From Lachnospiraceae bacterium (GTDB taxonomy: Bacteria > Bacillota > Clostridia > Lachnospirales > Lachnospiraceae): a DNA stretch of 64,000 bases. Where the stretch lies: assembly GCA_017408735.1 (NCBI GenBank), contig JAFQUB010000041.1:1-64000 (forward strand), in the 5' to 3' direction. Of this stretch, positions 5,979-17,544 are shown one piece after another; position 1 is the stretch's first letter, and every line of letters starts with the position of its first letter. The notes below the pieces were generated by a model, which saw only the letters and a program-made list of their open reading frames with translations, did no database searches and was not told the DNA's origin. Both the position numbers and the translations under genes were made by a program.

Positions 5979-6806
5979 ATGCAAATCCAAGAAAACCTGG
6001 AAAAACTAAATTTCACAAAACTAGAGGCACAAATATACATGGCACTACTGGGAGCCGAGCCTCTATCAGCATACCAACTGGCGAAAAAAATCGATATTTC
6101 AAGAACCTCCATATACAACGCCCTAGAACATATGCTGGAAAAAGGCATGGTTTTGATGGTTCCTGAGAATACAGCCCTATACACCGCCCAAGAGCCGGCA
6201 GTAATTCTAGGAAAAATGCGCTTTGAAATGACAAAGGTAATGGAAGAATCCGAAAAACAGCTACAAGAATACCGGGAATTAAAGCGGGAAAATATAAACT
6301 ACGTATTGAAAGGATTTGACACAGCCATATTCAAAGCCAAAAGTATTTTGGAACATGCCCAAAAAGAAGTCTACATAAACACAGATTTTGATTTAGAATG
6401 CTTCAGCCTGGAATTCAAAAAGCTAAAAGAAAAGCAAGTGAGAGTGGTAGTCTTTTCCTTTTACGACATTAAGACCGGCGCTGATGTGGAATTCTATTCC
6501 CACTACAGAAAACAGGATAAATCCCATATACCATCCAGATTTATGCTTGTGGTGGACAATGAAATTTCCTTAATCGCAGATAGGGGAACGGGGCTTTCGG
6601 AGTGGAGCGGAACGATGAGCAACAATGGACTGACATTGAAAATATTGTCAGAGCATATTCATAATGATATCTATTTGCTTAAATTGAGAGATATCTATGG
6701 CAAAGAAATATATGGAGATAATTTGTATTTGAAAACAGCCTTTGAACAGAGGCAGAAAGGTGAGGTGGAACATGAAAATATTAGTATCGGGTCTGATGAA
6801 CATTGA
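5979..6806 (+). CDS. TrmB-family transcriptional regulator
   Basis: 275 residues. The N-terminal 70 residues form a TrmB-type winged helix (LNFTKLEAQIYMALLGAEPLSAYQLAKKIDISRTSIYNALEHMLEKGMV), followed by a short coiled region and a C-terminal effector domain of the PLD-like TrmB type (VYINTDFDLECF onward). TrmB proteins usually sense sugars and control sugar genes. The ATG at 5979 has AAAGGAG upstream; the longer in-frame opening would run through the preceding terminator. Its 3' end overlaps the PfkB-family kinase start by 35 bases, so the two are likely one transcriptional unit. Codon use shifts from CTA/CAA-rich at the start to the local norm near the end. Confidence 0.85.
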   Translation: MQIQENLEKLNFTKLEAQIYMALLGAEPLSAYQLAKKIDISRTSIYNALEHMLEKGMVLMVPENTALYTAQEPAVILGKMRFEMTKVMEESEKQLQEYRELKRENINYVLKGFDTAIFKAKSILEHAQKEVYINTDFDLECFSLEFKKLKEKQVRVVVFSFYDIKTGADVEFYSHYRKQDKSHIPSRFMLVVDNEISLIADRGTGLSEWSGTMSNNGLTLKILSEHIHNDIYLLKLRDIYGKEIYGDNLYLKTAFEQRQKGEVEHENISIGSDEH

Positions 6807-7692
6807 AACAACATTAAAGATTGAACAATTTCCAATCAATTATTATCCGGTGGGGTATCCCTTTTTCGGAATAAAATCCGATGTGTCCGGTGTGGCTTAT
6901 AATGTGGCAAAAGCCCTTCTTTCCTTGAAAAATGAGATACAGCTTACCTCCTTTATCGGCAGTGATGAAGAAGGAAAACGTATACGTTCCAGACTGGATG
7001 GCGAAAACATAGGAAATCAGTATATATACGAAGAACTAAGCGAAACCCCGGTTACCGTTGCCTTGTATGATAACGAGGGAAAAAGACAGATACACTGCGA
7101 TTTGAAAGATATTCAGGAGAAAACCATAGATTTTTCGAAAATAGAATCTGCTGTAATGGACAGCGATTTAGTGGTATTGTGCAATATCAATTTTAACCGT
7201 TCACTGTTAAAGCAGGTAAAAGAGGCAGGAAAATTGATTGCCAGTGATGTGCATGTAATCAGTGACATCAATGACGAATACAATCAGGATTTCATGAAAT
7301 ATGCCGACATACTGTTTTTCAGTGACGAACAGTTACCTTGTGAACCGTCTGAATTTCTGGGAAAAATGAAAGACAACTATTCCGCTAAAATTATGGTAAT
7401 CGGTCTGGGAAAAGAAGGGGCATTAATGTATGAACGTGCTCAGAATAAAATGTACCGGCTGGGGGCTGCTTTAGTTGGGGAAGTGGTGAACACCATCGGA
7501 GCCGGGGATGCGTTATTTTCCGCGTTTATCAATTATTATCTAAAAGGATATCCGGCAGTGGAAGCTCTGAAACGTGCAGAAATTTTTGCCGCCTTAAAAA
7601 TCCGTCACAACGGTGCAGCGGTAGGATTTTGCGGTGAAGATGTGGTGGAAGAATACTACCAAAAGTACAAGGTAGAAGTGTGTGAATTGTAG
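6772..7692 (+). CDS. PfkB-family carbohydrate kinase
   Basis: 306 residues, the usual ribokinase-family length. The C-terminal signature NTIGAGDALFSAFINYYLKG (near residues 243-262) holds the anion hole and catalytic Asp; an N-terminal GLMN motif and a central Gly-Lys-Glu-Gly strand (MVIGLGKEGALMY) also fit. It transfers phosphate from ATP to a sugar or nucleoside; the substrate cannot be read from sequence. The ATG at 6772, inside the end of the TrmB gene, has AAGGTGAGG upstream. The overlap with a sugar-type regulator suggests that both serve one sugar, but no transporter or further catabolic gene is adjacent. Confidence 0.85.
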   Translation: MKILVSGLMNIETTLKIEQFPINYYPVGYPFFGIKSDVSGVAYNVAKALLSLKNEIQLTSFIGSDEEGKRIRSRLDGENIGNQYIYEELSETPVTVALYDNEGKRQIHCDLKDIQEKTIDFSKIESAVMDSDLVVLCNINFNRSLLKQVKEAGKLIASDVHVISDINDEYNQDFMKYADILFFSDEQLPCEPSEFLGKMKDNYSAKIMVIGLGKEGALMYERAQNKMYRLGAALVGEVVNTIGAGDALFSAFINYYLKGYPAVEALKRAEIFAALKIRHNGAAVGFCGEDVVEEYYQKYKVEVCEL

Positions 7693-7728
7693 CTATTTTC
7701 CAAATTTTATAAAGTTTTTAGAAAATTA

Positions 7729-7755
7729 TTAGCACTCGTTTAGAATGAGTGCTAA
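7729..7755. promoter_or_regulatory. CIRCE operator (HrcA site) upstream of htpG
   Basis: TTAGCACTC at 7729-7737, a nine-base spacer and GAGTGCTAA at 7747-7755 make a perfect CIRCE element. HrcA binds this site to repress groESL and dnaK operons in Firmicutes. Here it precedes htpG. Confidence 0.95.
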
Positions 7756-7762
7756 TTTTTTC

Positions 7763-7791
7763 TTGACTTTTGCCAACCACCGTATTAAACT
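7763..7791 (+). promoter_or_regulatory. Probable sigma-A promoter of htpG
   Basis: TTGACT at 7763-7768 with a 17-base spacer to TAAACT at 7786-7791. The CIRCE element ends seven bases before the -35 box, so HrcA bound there would lie at the promoter's upstream edge. Confidence 0.5.
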
Positions 7792-7880
7792 TTATTCTAG
7801 TCAAAAAATTAAAGCATCCCTCACCAAAATGGTGAAGATACATAAAAAAAATAAAAGAAGAAATGAATGGAGTGATTTAA

Positions 7881-9911
7881 ATGGCTGCAAAACATGGTAG
7901 TCTGTCAATTAACAGTGATAATATTTTCCCTATAATCAAGAAATGGTTATATTCCGACCATGATATTTTTTATCGTGAATTAATTTCCAACGCATGTGAT
8001 GCGATTACAAAGTTAAAAAAATTAGACATGATGGGTGAATATACTTTGCCGGATGATTTCGAACCAAAGGTTCAGGTACTTTTAAATCCCGAAGAAAAGA
8101 CCATCAAAATTATTGATAATGGTTTAGGTCTTACAGAGCAGGAAGTAGAAGAATATATCAACCAGATTGCTTTTTCCGGAGCAACAGATTTCTTGGAAAA
8201 ATATAAAGATAAAGCAAATGAAGACCAGATTATTGGTCACTTCGGGTTAGGATTCTACTCTGCATTTATGGTAGCTGACGAAGTACACATCGATTCCTTA
8301 TCTTACAAAGAAGGTGCAAAGACGGTACATTGGGAATGTGACGGCGGTACAGAATTTGACATGGAAGAAGGAAACAGAACAGAAGTTGGTACACAGATTA
8401 CTTTGTTCTTAAACGAAGACTGCTTAGAGTTTGCCAACGAATACAGAGCAAAAGAAGTAATCGAAAAATACTGTTCTTTCATGCCAACTGCTATTTATGT
8501 GGCGAAAGAAAATGCAGAACCGGAATATGAAACCATCTTGCCGGAAGAAAAGACAGAAAAGGATACTGTCGTAGAAACCATCATTGAAGAAGCAAAGACA
8601 GAAGAACGTGAAAACGAAAACGGTGAAAAAGAAATCGTTGAAATTTCACCAAAGCAGGAAAAATTAAAAATTATCAAAAGACCGGTTGCAATCAACGATA
8701 CCAACCCACTGTGGAACAAACATCCAAACGAATGTAGTGAAGAAGAATACAAAGCATTCTACCGCAAAGTATTCCGTGATTACAAAGAGCCATTGTTCTG
8801 GATTCACTTAAATATGGATTATCCATTTAATTTAAAAGGTATTTTATACTTCCCTAAGATTAATACAGAGTACGAATCCATTGAAGGAACTATTAAATTA
8901 TATAACAATCAGGTATTTATTGCAGACAACATCAAAGAAGTAATTCCGGAATTCTTAATGTTGTTAAAAGGTGTGATTGACTGCCCTGATTTACCATTGA
9001 ATGTATCCAGAAGTGCTTTACAGAACGACGGATTTGTAAAGAAAATTTCTGATTACATTACAAAGAAGGTTGCAGATAAGTTATCCGGAATGTGCAAAAC
9101 AGATAAAGAAACTTATGAAAAGTACTGGGATGACATTTCTCCGTTTATCAAATTTGGATGTTTGAAAGATGATAAATTCTGCGATAAGATGAACGACTAT
9201 ATTCTCTTTAAGAATTTAGATGATAAATACTTAACTATGGCTGAATTAATCAAGCCGGCAGAAGATGCTGAAACAGAAGAAGCTACAGAAAATGCGGAAA
9301 ACAAAGAACAGCAGACCATCTACTATGTAACAGACAGACAGCAGCAGAGCCAGTACATTAATATGTTCAAAGAATCCGGAATGGATGCAGTAATCTTAGA
9401 ACATAACATTGACCAGCCGTTTGTTCAACAGTTGGAAGGCAAAAATGAGCAGGTACGCTTCTTAAGAATTGATGCTGATTTAACAGATAACTTAAAAGAA
9501 GAAACCAGCGAAGAAGAATTAAAAGAAATCACAGAAAGCCTGACAGAAACCTTTAAAAAGGCATTAAACAACGAAAATCTGGACGTGAAAGTAGAAAAAT
9601 TAAAGAATGCATCTATCTCTTCCATGATTACTATGTCAGAAGACAGTCGCCGTATGCAGGATATGATGAGAATGTACAGCATGCAGGGCATGGATATGTC
9701 CATGTTTGGCGGAGCCGGAGAAACATTGGTATTAAATGCTAACAATGATTTAGTAAAATATATTGTAGAAAATAAAGATTCCGAAAACGTACCTATGATG
9801 TGTGAACAGTTATATGACCTTGCAGTCATTGCAAATAAGCCATTAGCACCGGAAAAAATGACAAAATTCATTGCCCGTAGCAATGAAATCTTGATGCTTC
9901 TTGCAAAATAA
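7881..9911 (+). CDS. htpG: Hsp90-family molecular chaperone HtpG
   Basis: 676 residues. The N-terminal GHKL ATPase domain shows RELISNACDAITKLKKL near 33, DNGLGLTEQEV near 79 and GHFGLGFYSAFMVADEV near 117, the ATP lid and Mg-binding region. An acidic, charged insertion (about 210-260) separates it from the middle domain, whose LNVSRSALQNDGFVKKI is conserved. The C-terminal dimerisation domain lacks the eukaryotic MEEVD tail, as in bacteria. It folds client proteins in an ATP-driven clamp cycle. The ATG at 7881 has GGAGTGA upstream. A perfect CIRCE site and a sigma-A-type promoter precede it, so heat-shock control by HrcA is likely. The gene ends in a strong terminator. Confidence 0.97.
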   Translation: MAAKHGSLSINSDNIFPIIKKWLYSDHDIFYRELISNACDAITKLKKLDMMGEYTLPDDFEPKVQVLLNPEEKTIKIIDNGLGLTEQEVEEYINQIAFSGATDFLEKYKDKANEDQIIGHFGLGFYSAFMVADEVHIDSLSYKEGAKTVHWECDGGTEFDMEEGNRTEVGTQITLFLNEDCLEFANEYRAKEVIEKYCSFMPTAIYVAKENAEPEYETILPEEKTEKDTVVETIIEEAKTEERENENGEKEIVEISPKQEKLKIIKRPVAINDTNPLWNKHPNECSEEEYKAFYRKVFRDYKEPLFWIHLNMDYPFNLKGILYFPKINTEYESIEGTIKLYNNQVFIADNIKEVIPEFLMLLKGVIDCPDLPLNVSRSALQNDGFVKKISDYITKKVADKLSGMCKTDKETYEKYWDDISPFIKFGCLKDDKFCDKMNDYILFKNLDDKYLTMAELIKPAEDAETEEATENAENKEQQTIYYVTDRQQQSQYINMFKESGMDAVILEHNIDQPFVQQLEGKNEQVRFLRIDADLTDNLKEETSEEELKEITESLTETFKKALNNENLDVKVEKLKNASISSMITMSEDSRRMQDMMRMYSMQGMDMSMFGGAGETLVLNANNDLVKYIVENKDSENVPMMCEQLYDLAVIANKPLAPEKMTKFIARSNEILMLLAK

Positions 9912-9950
9912 GCAGAACAGAAAATTGTAAAATCTTATAAAAAATATATG

Positions 9951-9998
9951 AGCGAAACCATAGTTGCCGGTAAGGCAGGTTATGGTTTCGCTTTGTTT
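9951..9998 (+). terminator. Terminator after htpG
   Basis: Perfect 12-bp arms (AGCGAAACCATA at 9951-9962 and TATGGTTTCGCT at 9981-9992) with an 18-base loop, followed by TTGTTT. Confidence 0.85.
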
Positions 9999-10038
9999 AT
10001 GGCAAAAAAGTCTGTAATCTATGGAAAAAATTTCTATA

Positions 10039-10057
10039 TCCTATTTAAAATATAGGA
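10039..10057. promoter_or_regulatory. Inverted repeat in the nadA upstream region
   Basis: TCCTAT (10039-10044) and ATAGGA (10052-10057) are separated by seven bases, just before a -10-like TATGATAAAAT at about 10062-10072. It could be an operator for NAD-responsive control of nadA, but it does not match a consensus I know. Confidence 0.3.
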
Positions 10058-10101
10058 AAAATATGATAAAATTCGAAATAGAAAAGGAGAGGAAGAAAAT
10101 C

Positions 10102-11013
10102 ATGAAAGAGAATACATTAGAAAAACTGGAAACTTTAAAGAAAGAGAAAAACGCCGTAATTCTGGCACATTATTATGTGGACGGTGAAGTGCAGGCACTG
10201 GCGGATTATGTGGGAGATTCCTATTACCTGGCAAAACTTGCCACAACACTGCCACAGGAAACAATTATTTTATGTGGTGTTAACTTTATGGGAGAGAGTG
10301 CAAAACTATTGAATCCTGAGAAAAACGTGATTCTGGCAGACGAATTTGCAGACTGTCCGATGGCTCATATGGTAGAGATTGAAAAGATAGAAGAAGTAAG
10401 AAAGGCGCACCCGGACATTGCAGTGGTGTGCTACGTGAATTCCACAGCAGAAATCAAAGCTCATTCAGACGTATGTGTTACTTCTTCCAATGCACTGCGG
10501 GTAGTGAAAAATTTGCCAAATCAGCAGATATTTTTCATACCGGACAACAATTTAGGAAGATATATTGCAAAGCAGGTCCCGGAAAAGCAGTTTATCTTTC
10601 ATGATGGCTTCTGCCATGTACATAAGAGCATTACCAAAGAAAATGTTTTGGTAGCCAAAGCAGTAAATCCGGATGCTTACGTGTTAGCACATCCGGAATG
10701 TACCGGTGATGTGCTGGAACTGGCAGATTTTATTGGAAGTACTTCCGAGATAATCGACTATGCAACGAAAAGCAAGCAAGAAAAATTTATTATCTGTACA
10801 GAAATGGGGATTTTTTACGAACTGGGCCAGAAAAATCCGGAGAAAAAGTTTTATTCCGTAGGTCACAGACAATTTTGCCCTAATATGAAGCGGATTACCG
10901 TGGAAAAGGTAATAAAAGCCTTAGAAATCATGGAACCTGCTGTAAAGGTCGATGAAACAATTGCACAAAAAGCGTCCATACCATTGCAAAAAATGATGGA
11001 ATTTGCACAATAA
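10102..11013 (+). CDS. nadA: Quinolinate synthase A
   Basis: 303 residues, the size of clostridial NadA. It condenses iminoaspartate with dihydroxyacetone phosphate to quinolinate, using a 4Fe-4S cluster. The three cluster cysteines lie in CGVNFMGES near 80, HPECTGDV near 195 and CPNMKRIT near 264; AHYYVDGEVQ near 23 is the first substrate-binding motif. The ATG at 10102 has AAGGAGAGG upstream; the longer in-frame opening covers the promoter region. The usual partners nadB and nadC are not beside it: htpG lies upstream and a pullulanase downstream. The rest of the NAD pathway is therefore elsewhere or absent. Confidence 0.95.
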   Translation: MKENTLEKLETLKKEKNAVILAHYYVDGEVQALADYVGDSYYLAKLATTLPQETIILCGVNFMGESAKLLNPEKNVILADEFADCPMAHMVEIEKIEEVRKAHPDIAVVCYVNSTAEIKAHSDVCVTSSNALRVVKNLPNQQIFFIPDNNLGRYIAKQVPEKQFIFHDGFCHVHKSITKENVLVAKAVNPDAYVLAHPECTGDVLELADFIGSTSEIIDYATKSKQEKFIICTEMGIFYELGQKNPEKKFYSVGHRQFCPNMKRITVEKVIKALEIMEPAVKVDETIAQKASIPLQKMMEFAQ

Positions 11014-11093
11014 TTACCTCTCCTCTCATTGCCAATCTTGCCGGGATTTGGTAAAATAGAAAAGTACCATGAAAAAAGAAAGAGAGGGAAACT

Positions 11094-14015
11094 ATGAGAG
11101 TGGGAAGAAAAAAGAAAGTCTTTCGTAAGGGGATATCCATGGTGCTGTTAAGCTTAATGGTTATGACCAGTGTCCTAGGAATGTTTGAAACAACTTTTCA
11201 GGTGAAAGCAGCAGGAACCACCTTAATCGTGCATTATGGTGGAAGGGAAGACAGCAATTATGACAATTGGAACTTATGGATTTGGGAGGACGGTGCAAAC
11301 GGTCAGACGGTAACCTTCCGGGCAGAAGATGATTTTGGCAAAATTGCAGTTTACCAGAGCACCAATACACCGGAAAAAATTGGATTTATTGTGAAAAAAG
11401 GTGATTGGGAAGCCAAAGATGTGGAAACAGACCGTTTTGTGGAAATGAACGGCGCAACTACAGAAATCTGGGTAACTTCTGCTAAGGAAGAATTTGTTTA
11501 CGAAGCACCGGAGGGCTACAGCTCTTATGACTTTGAAGCTCAGGAAAAGGAACGACTTGCCATCTATGATAAAGAAGATGCATTAAAGTTAAATGTTCAT
11601 TATTTCAGAGAAGATGGCTCATATGAGTCAAGTGAAGTTTTGGGATGGAAAAATGAAAATTCTCCGGGAAGCTATCCAATGGTGGAAACAGATGATTTTG
11701 GTGAGGGAACCACAAAACAAGTGGATGTTACTTTATCCAAGGCAATTGATACAAAAGATGAAAGCACAGTAGCCAAGTTTAAGGTAACAGATGAAACCGG
11801 CAAAGAATATGCCATTATGAAATTGTGGAATGATGCACCGGGAATAGTTACATCCACCAAAATTGTTCTAGAAGAAGAACTTTCCATGGAACACACTTAT
11901 ACTCTGTCATGCGAAGGTTATATTGCAAAGCAGGTAAGCATCAGAAAAGCCTTTTCATCTGAAGCTTTTGAACAGCAATACACTTATGAAGGCGATGATT
12001 TAGGGGCACTTTACAGCCCTGAAAAAACAAATTTCCGTGTGTGGGCTCCAACAGCAGAAAAGGTAGTAATTAACTTTTATGAAGCAGGAGATGGGGAATG
12101 TTTAATCGAATCCGCAGACATGACAGCCTCCGAAAAAGGAACTTGGGTGTATGAAAAGTCTGGAGATGCCAATGGAATTTACTATACGTATAGTGTTACT
12201 GTAAATGGAAACACCAAAGAAGCGGTAGATCCATATGCGAAAGCAGTGGGAGTCAATGGAAACCGCGGTATGATTATTGACTTGGACGCTACTGATCCGG
12301 AAGGATTTGAGGAAGATACCAAGCCGGAACTTATCAATATGACAGATGCGGTAATTTATGAATTACATGTGAGAGATTTGTCATCTGATGCATCTTCCGG
12401 TATTGAAAATACTGGGAAATTCTTAGGATTGACAGAGGTGGGAACCACAAACAGTGGAGAGCTTTCCACAGGTTTGGACCATATGAAAGAGCTTGGTGTT
12501 ACTCACGTACAACTTATGCCATCCTATGATTATGCAACTGTAGATGAAAGTAATTTGAACAGTGGACAGTTTAATTGGGGCTATGATCCAAAGAACTATA
12601 ATGTGCCGGAAGGCTCTTATTCTACCGATCCAAACAACGGTGCAGTTCGTGTGGAAGAATATAAAAAAATGGTACAGACACTGCATGAAAATGGAATCGG
12701 GGTAATTATGGATGTAGTTTACAATCATAACTTTAGCGCAGACGACTCCAACTTTCAGAAAATCGTACCGGATTATTACTACCGCATGAATGGCGAGTTG
12801 TATTCCGACGCATCCGGATGCGGAAATGAAACAGCATCCGAGCGTTCTATGATGAGAAAATTTATGATAGACTCTGTAGTGTACTGGGTAAAAGAATATC
12901 ATGTGGATGGATTCAGATTTGATTTAATGGGAATCCATGACATGGAAACCATGAAAGAAATCAGAGCAGCTTTGGATGAAATTGATCCTTCTATTATAAT
13001 ATATGGAGAAGGCTGGACTGGTGGAGATTCAACACTTCCGGAAACAGAACGTGCTGTGAAAGCAAATACTTATTTAATAGAAGGAGTAGGAGCTTTTAGT
13101 GATGATATCAGAGATGGTATCAAAGGAAATGTATTTGATGGGTTGGATAAAGGTTTTGTCAATGGCGGAGAAAATATGGAAGAAGCCATCAAATATAGCG
13201 TGGTAGGTGCCACAGAAAACGCACAAATTGATTATGATTCATATGAAAAGAGCAATGGCTGGTGGGCAGGTTCTCCGGAACAGACCATAAACTATGTGTC
13301 CTGCCATGACAATTTAACACTGTGGGATAAGTTAGCAACATCTAATAGTGATGACAGCGAAGAAGACAGAATAAAAATGAATAAGTTATCCAGTGCCATT
13401 GTATTTACTTCTCAGGGAATTCCGTTTTTACAGGCGGGAGAAGAAATGATGCGAAGTAAAGTGCAGGAAGATGGAACCTTTTCAGAAAACAGTTACAATC
13501 TGCCTGACAGTGTAAATTCCATTAAGTGGGATAACAAAGAAAATACAATGGAAGTGTATGATTATTACAAAGGATTAATTGACCTGCGAAAAGCACATCC
13601 GGCCTTTCGTATGACAACCACAGAAGAAGTGCAGAACAATATTACATTTCAGGATGTGGCTCAGGCAAATGTAGTGGCATATACCATTGATAACAGTCCA
13701 AATGGAGAAAGTGCAGAAAGTATATTTGTCGCATTTAATGCCAATAAAGAAGATGTAACATTGCAGTTACCGGAAGGTGAATGGGATGTGTATGTGGACG
13801 GCGAAGCTGCCAGAACAGAAATAATATCTTCTGTAAAAGGAACTGTTACCGTAAGTCCTATTTCCGCAGTTGTTTTAATGAAAGAAGCAGGCGGAGCAGG
13901 TTACATGGGTAGTGTAACAGTAATTATAGGAATCGTGGCAGCCGTTGTAGTATGTGCAGTTGTCGTTGTAGTATTAGTAAAAAACAACAAGAGAAGAAAG
14001 ACTAATAAAAATTAA
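11094..14015 (+). CDS. pulA: Secreted, membrane-anchored type I pullulanase (GH13)
   Basis: 973 residues. A signal peptide (1-39, cleavage after VKA) is followed by a CBM41-type starch-binding domain (about 41-140), an unassigned linker domain, a CBM48-like domain (about 297-390) and the GH13 barrel. Pullulanase motifs are visible: FNWGYDPKNYNVPEGSY, VVYNHNF, the nucleophile in GFRFDLMG, the acid in IYGEGWTGG, and CHDN. The protein ends in a hydrophobic segment (about 935-960) and a basic tail, so it should stay on the outer face of the membrane. It debranches alpha-1,6 links of glycogen, starch or pullulan. The gene stands alone, with AGAGGG before its ATG and a terminator after it. Confidence 0.93.
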   Translation: MRVGRKKKVFRKGISMVLLSLMVMTSVLGMFETTFQVKAAGTTLIVHYGGREDSNYDNWNLWIWEDGANGQTVTFRAEDDFGKIAVYQSTNTPEKIGFIVKKGDWEAKDVETDRFVEMNGATTEIWVTSAKEEFVYEAPEGYSSYDFEAQEKERLAIYDKEDALKLNVHYFREDGSYESSEVLGWKNENSPGSYPMVETDDFGEGTTKQVDVTLSKAIDTKDESTVAKFKVTDETGKEYAIMKLWNDAPGIVTSTKIVLEEELSMEHTYTLSCEGYIAKQVSIRKAFSSEAFEQQYTYEGDDLGALYSPEKTNFRVWAPTAEKVVINFYEAGDGECLIESADMTASEKGTWVYEKSGDANGIYYTYSVTVNGNTKEAVDPYAKAVGVNGNRGMIIDLDATDPEGFEEDTKPELINMTDAVIYELHVRDLSSDASSGIENTGKFLGLTEVGTTNSGELSTGLDHMKELGVTHVQLMPSYDYATVDESNLNSGQFNWGYDPKNYNVPEGSYSTDPNNGAVRVEEYKKMVQTLHENGIGVIMDVVYNHNFSADDSNFQKIVPDYYYRMNGELYSDASGCGNETASERSMMRKFMIDSVVYWVKEYHVDGFRFDLMGIHDMETMKEIRAALDEIDPSIIIYGEGWTGGDSTLPETERAVKANTYLIEGVGAFSDDIRDGIKGNVFDGLDKGFVNGGENMEEAIKYSVVGATENAQIDYDSYEKSNGWWAGSPEQTINYVSCHDNLTLWDKLATSNSDDSEEDRIKMNKLSSAIVFTSQGIPFLQAGEEMMRSKVQEDGTFSENSYNLPDSVNSIKWDNKENTMEVYDYYKGLIDLRKAHPAFRMTTTEEVQNNITFQDVAQANVVAYTIDNSPNGESAESIFVAFNANKEDVTLQLPEGEWDVYVDGEAARTEIISSVKGTVTVSPISAVVLMKEAGGAGYMGSVTVIIGIVAAVVVCAVVVVVLVKNNKRRKTNKN

Positions 14016-14021
14016 TGTTTC

Positions 14022-14053
14022 GTGTCTGCCTTTTGGGCAGACACAACTTTTAA
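14022..14053 (+). terminator. Terminator after the pullulanase gene
   Basis: Perfect 9-bp arms GTGTCTGCC (14022-14030) and GGCAGACAC (14036-14044) with a five-base loop, followed by a weak T run. Confidence 0.8.
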
Positions 14054-14141
14054 ACGAATGTTTATTTTAAAATAATGGTATACTTAGATAAGAAAGTGTA
14101 TTATTATTTTAGAGTAAAATAGTAAGAAAAGAGGAAGAAAC

Positions 14142-17481
<3,340 letters not shown>

Positions 17482-17482
17482 A

Positions 17483-17526
17483 AAAGGAACTGACGTCCCA
17501 CTAAGTGGGAAACGTCAGTTCCTTTT
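17483..17526. terminator. Bidirectional terminator between glpK and typA
   Basis: A stem of 14 bp (AAAGGAACTGACGT pairing with ACGTCAGTTCCTTT) with an inner CCCAC/GTGGG stem at about 17497-17509. As on the plus strand are mirrored by Ts after the stem, so it can serve both convergent genes. Confidence 0.88.
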
Positions 17527-17544
17527 TGAATATATCAAATATAT

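Noticed and set aside
12423..12902. 159-codon minus-strand frame within the pullulanase
   Set aside because: Antisense to the GH13 catalytic region; composition follows the opposite strand and there is no start site.
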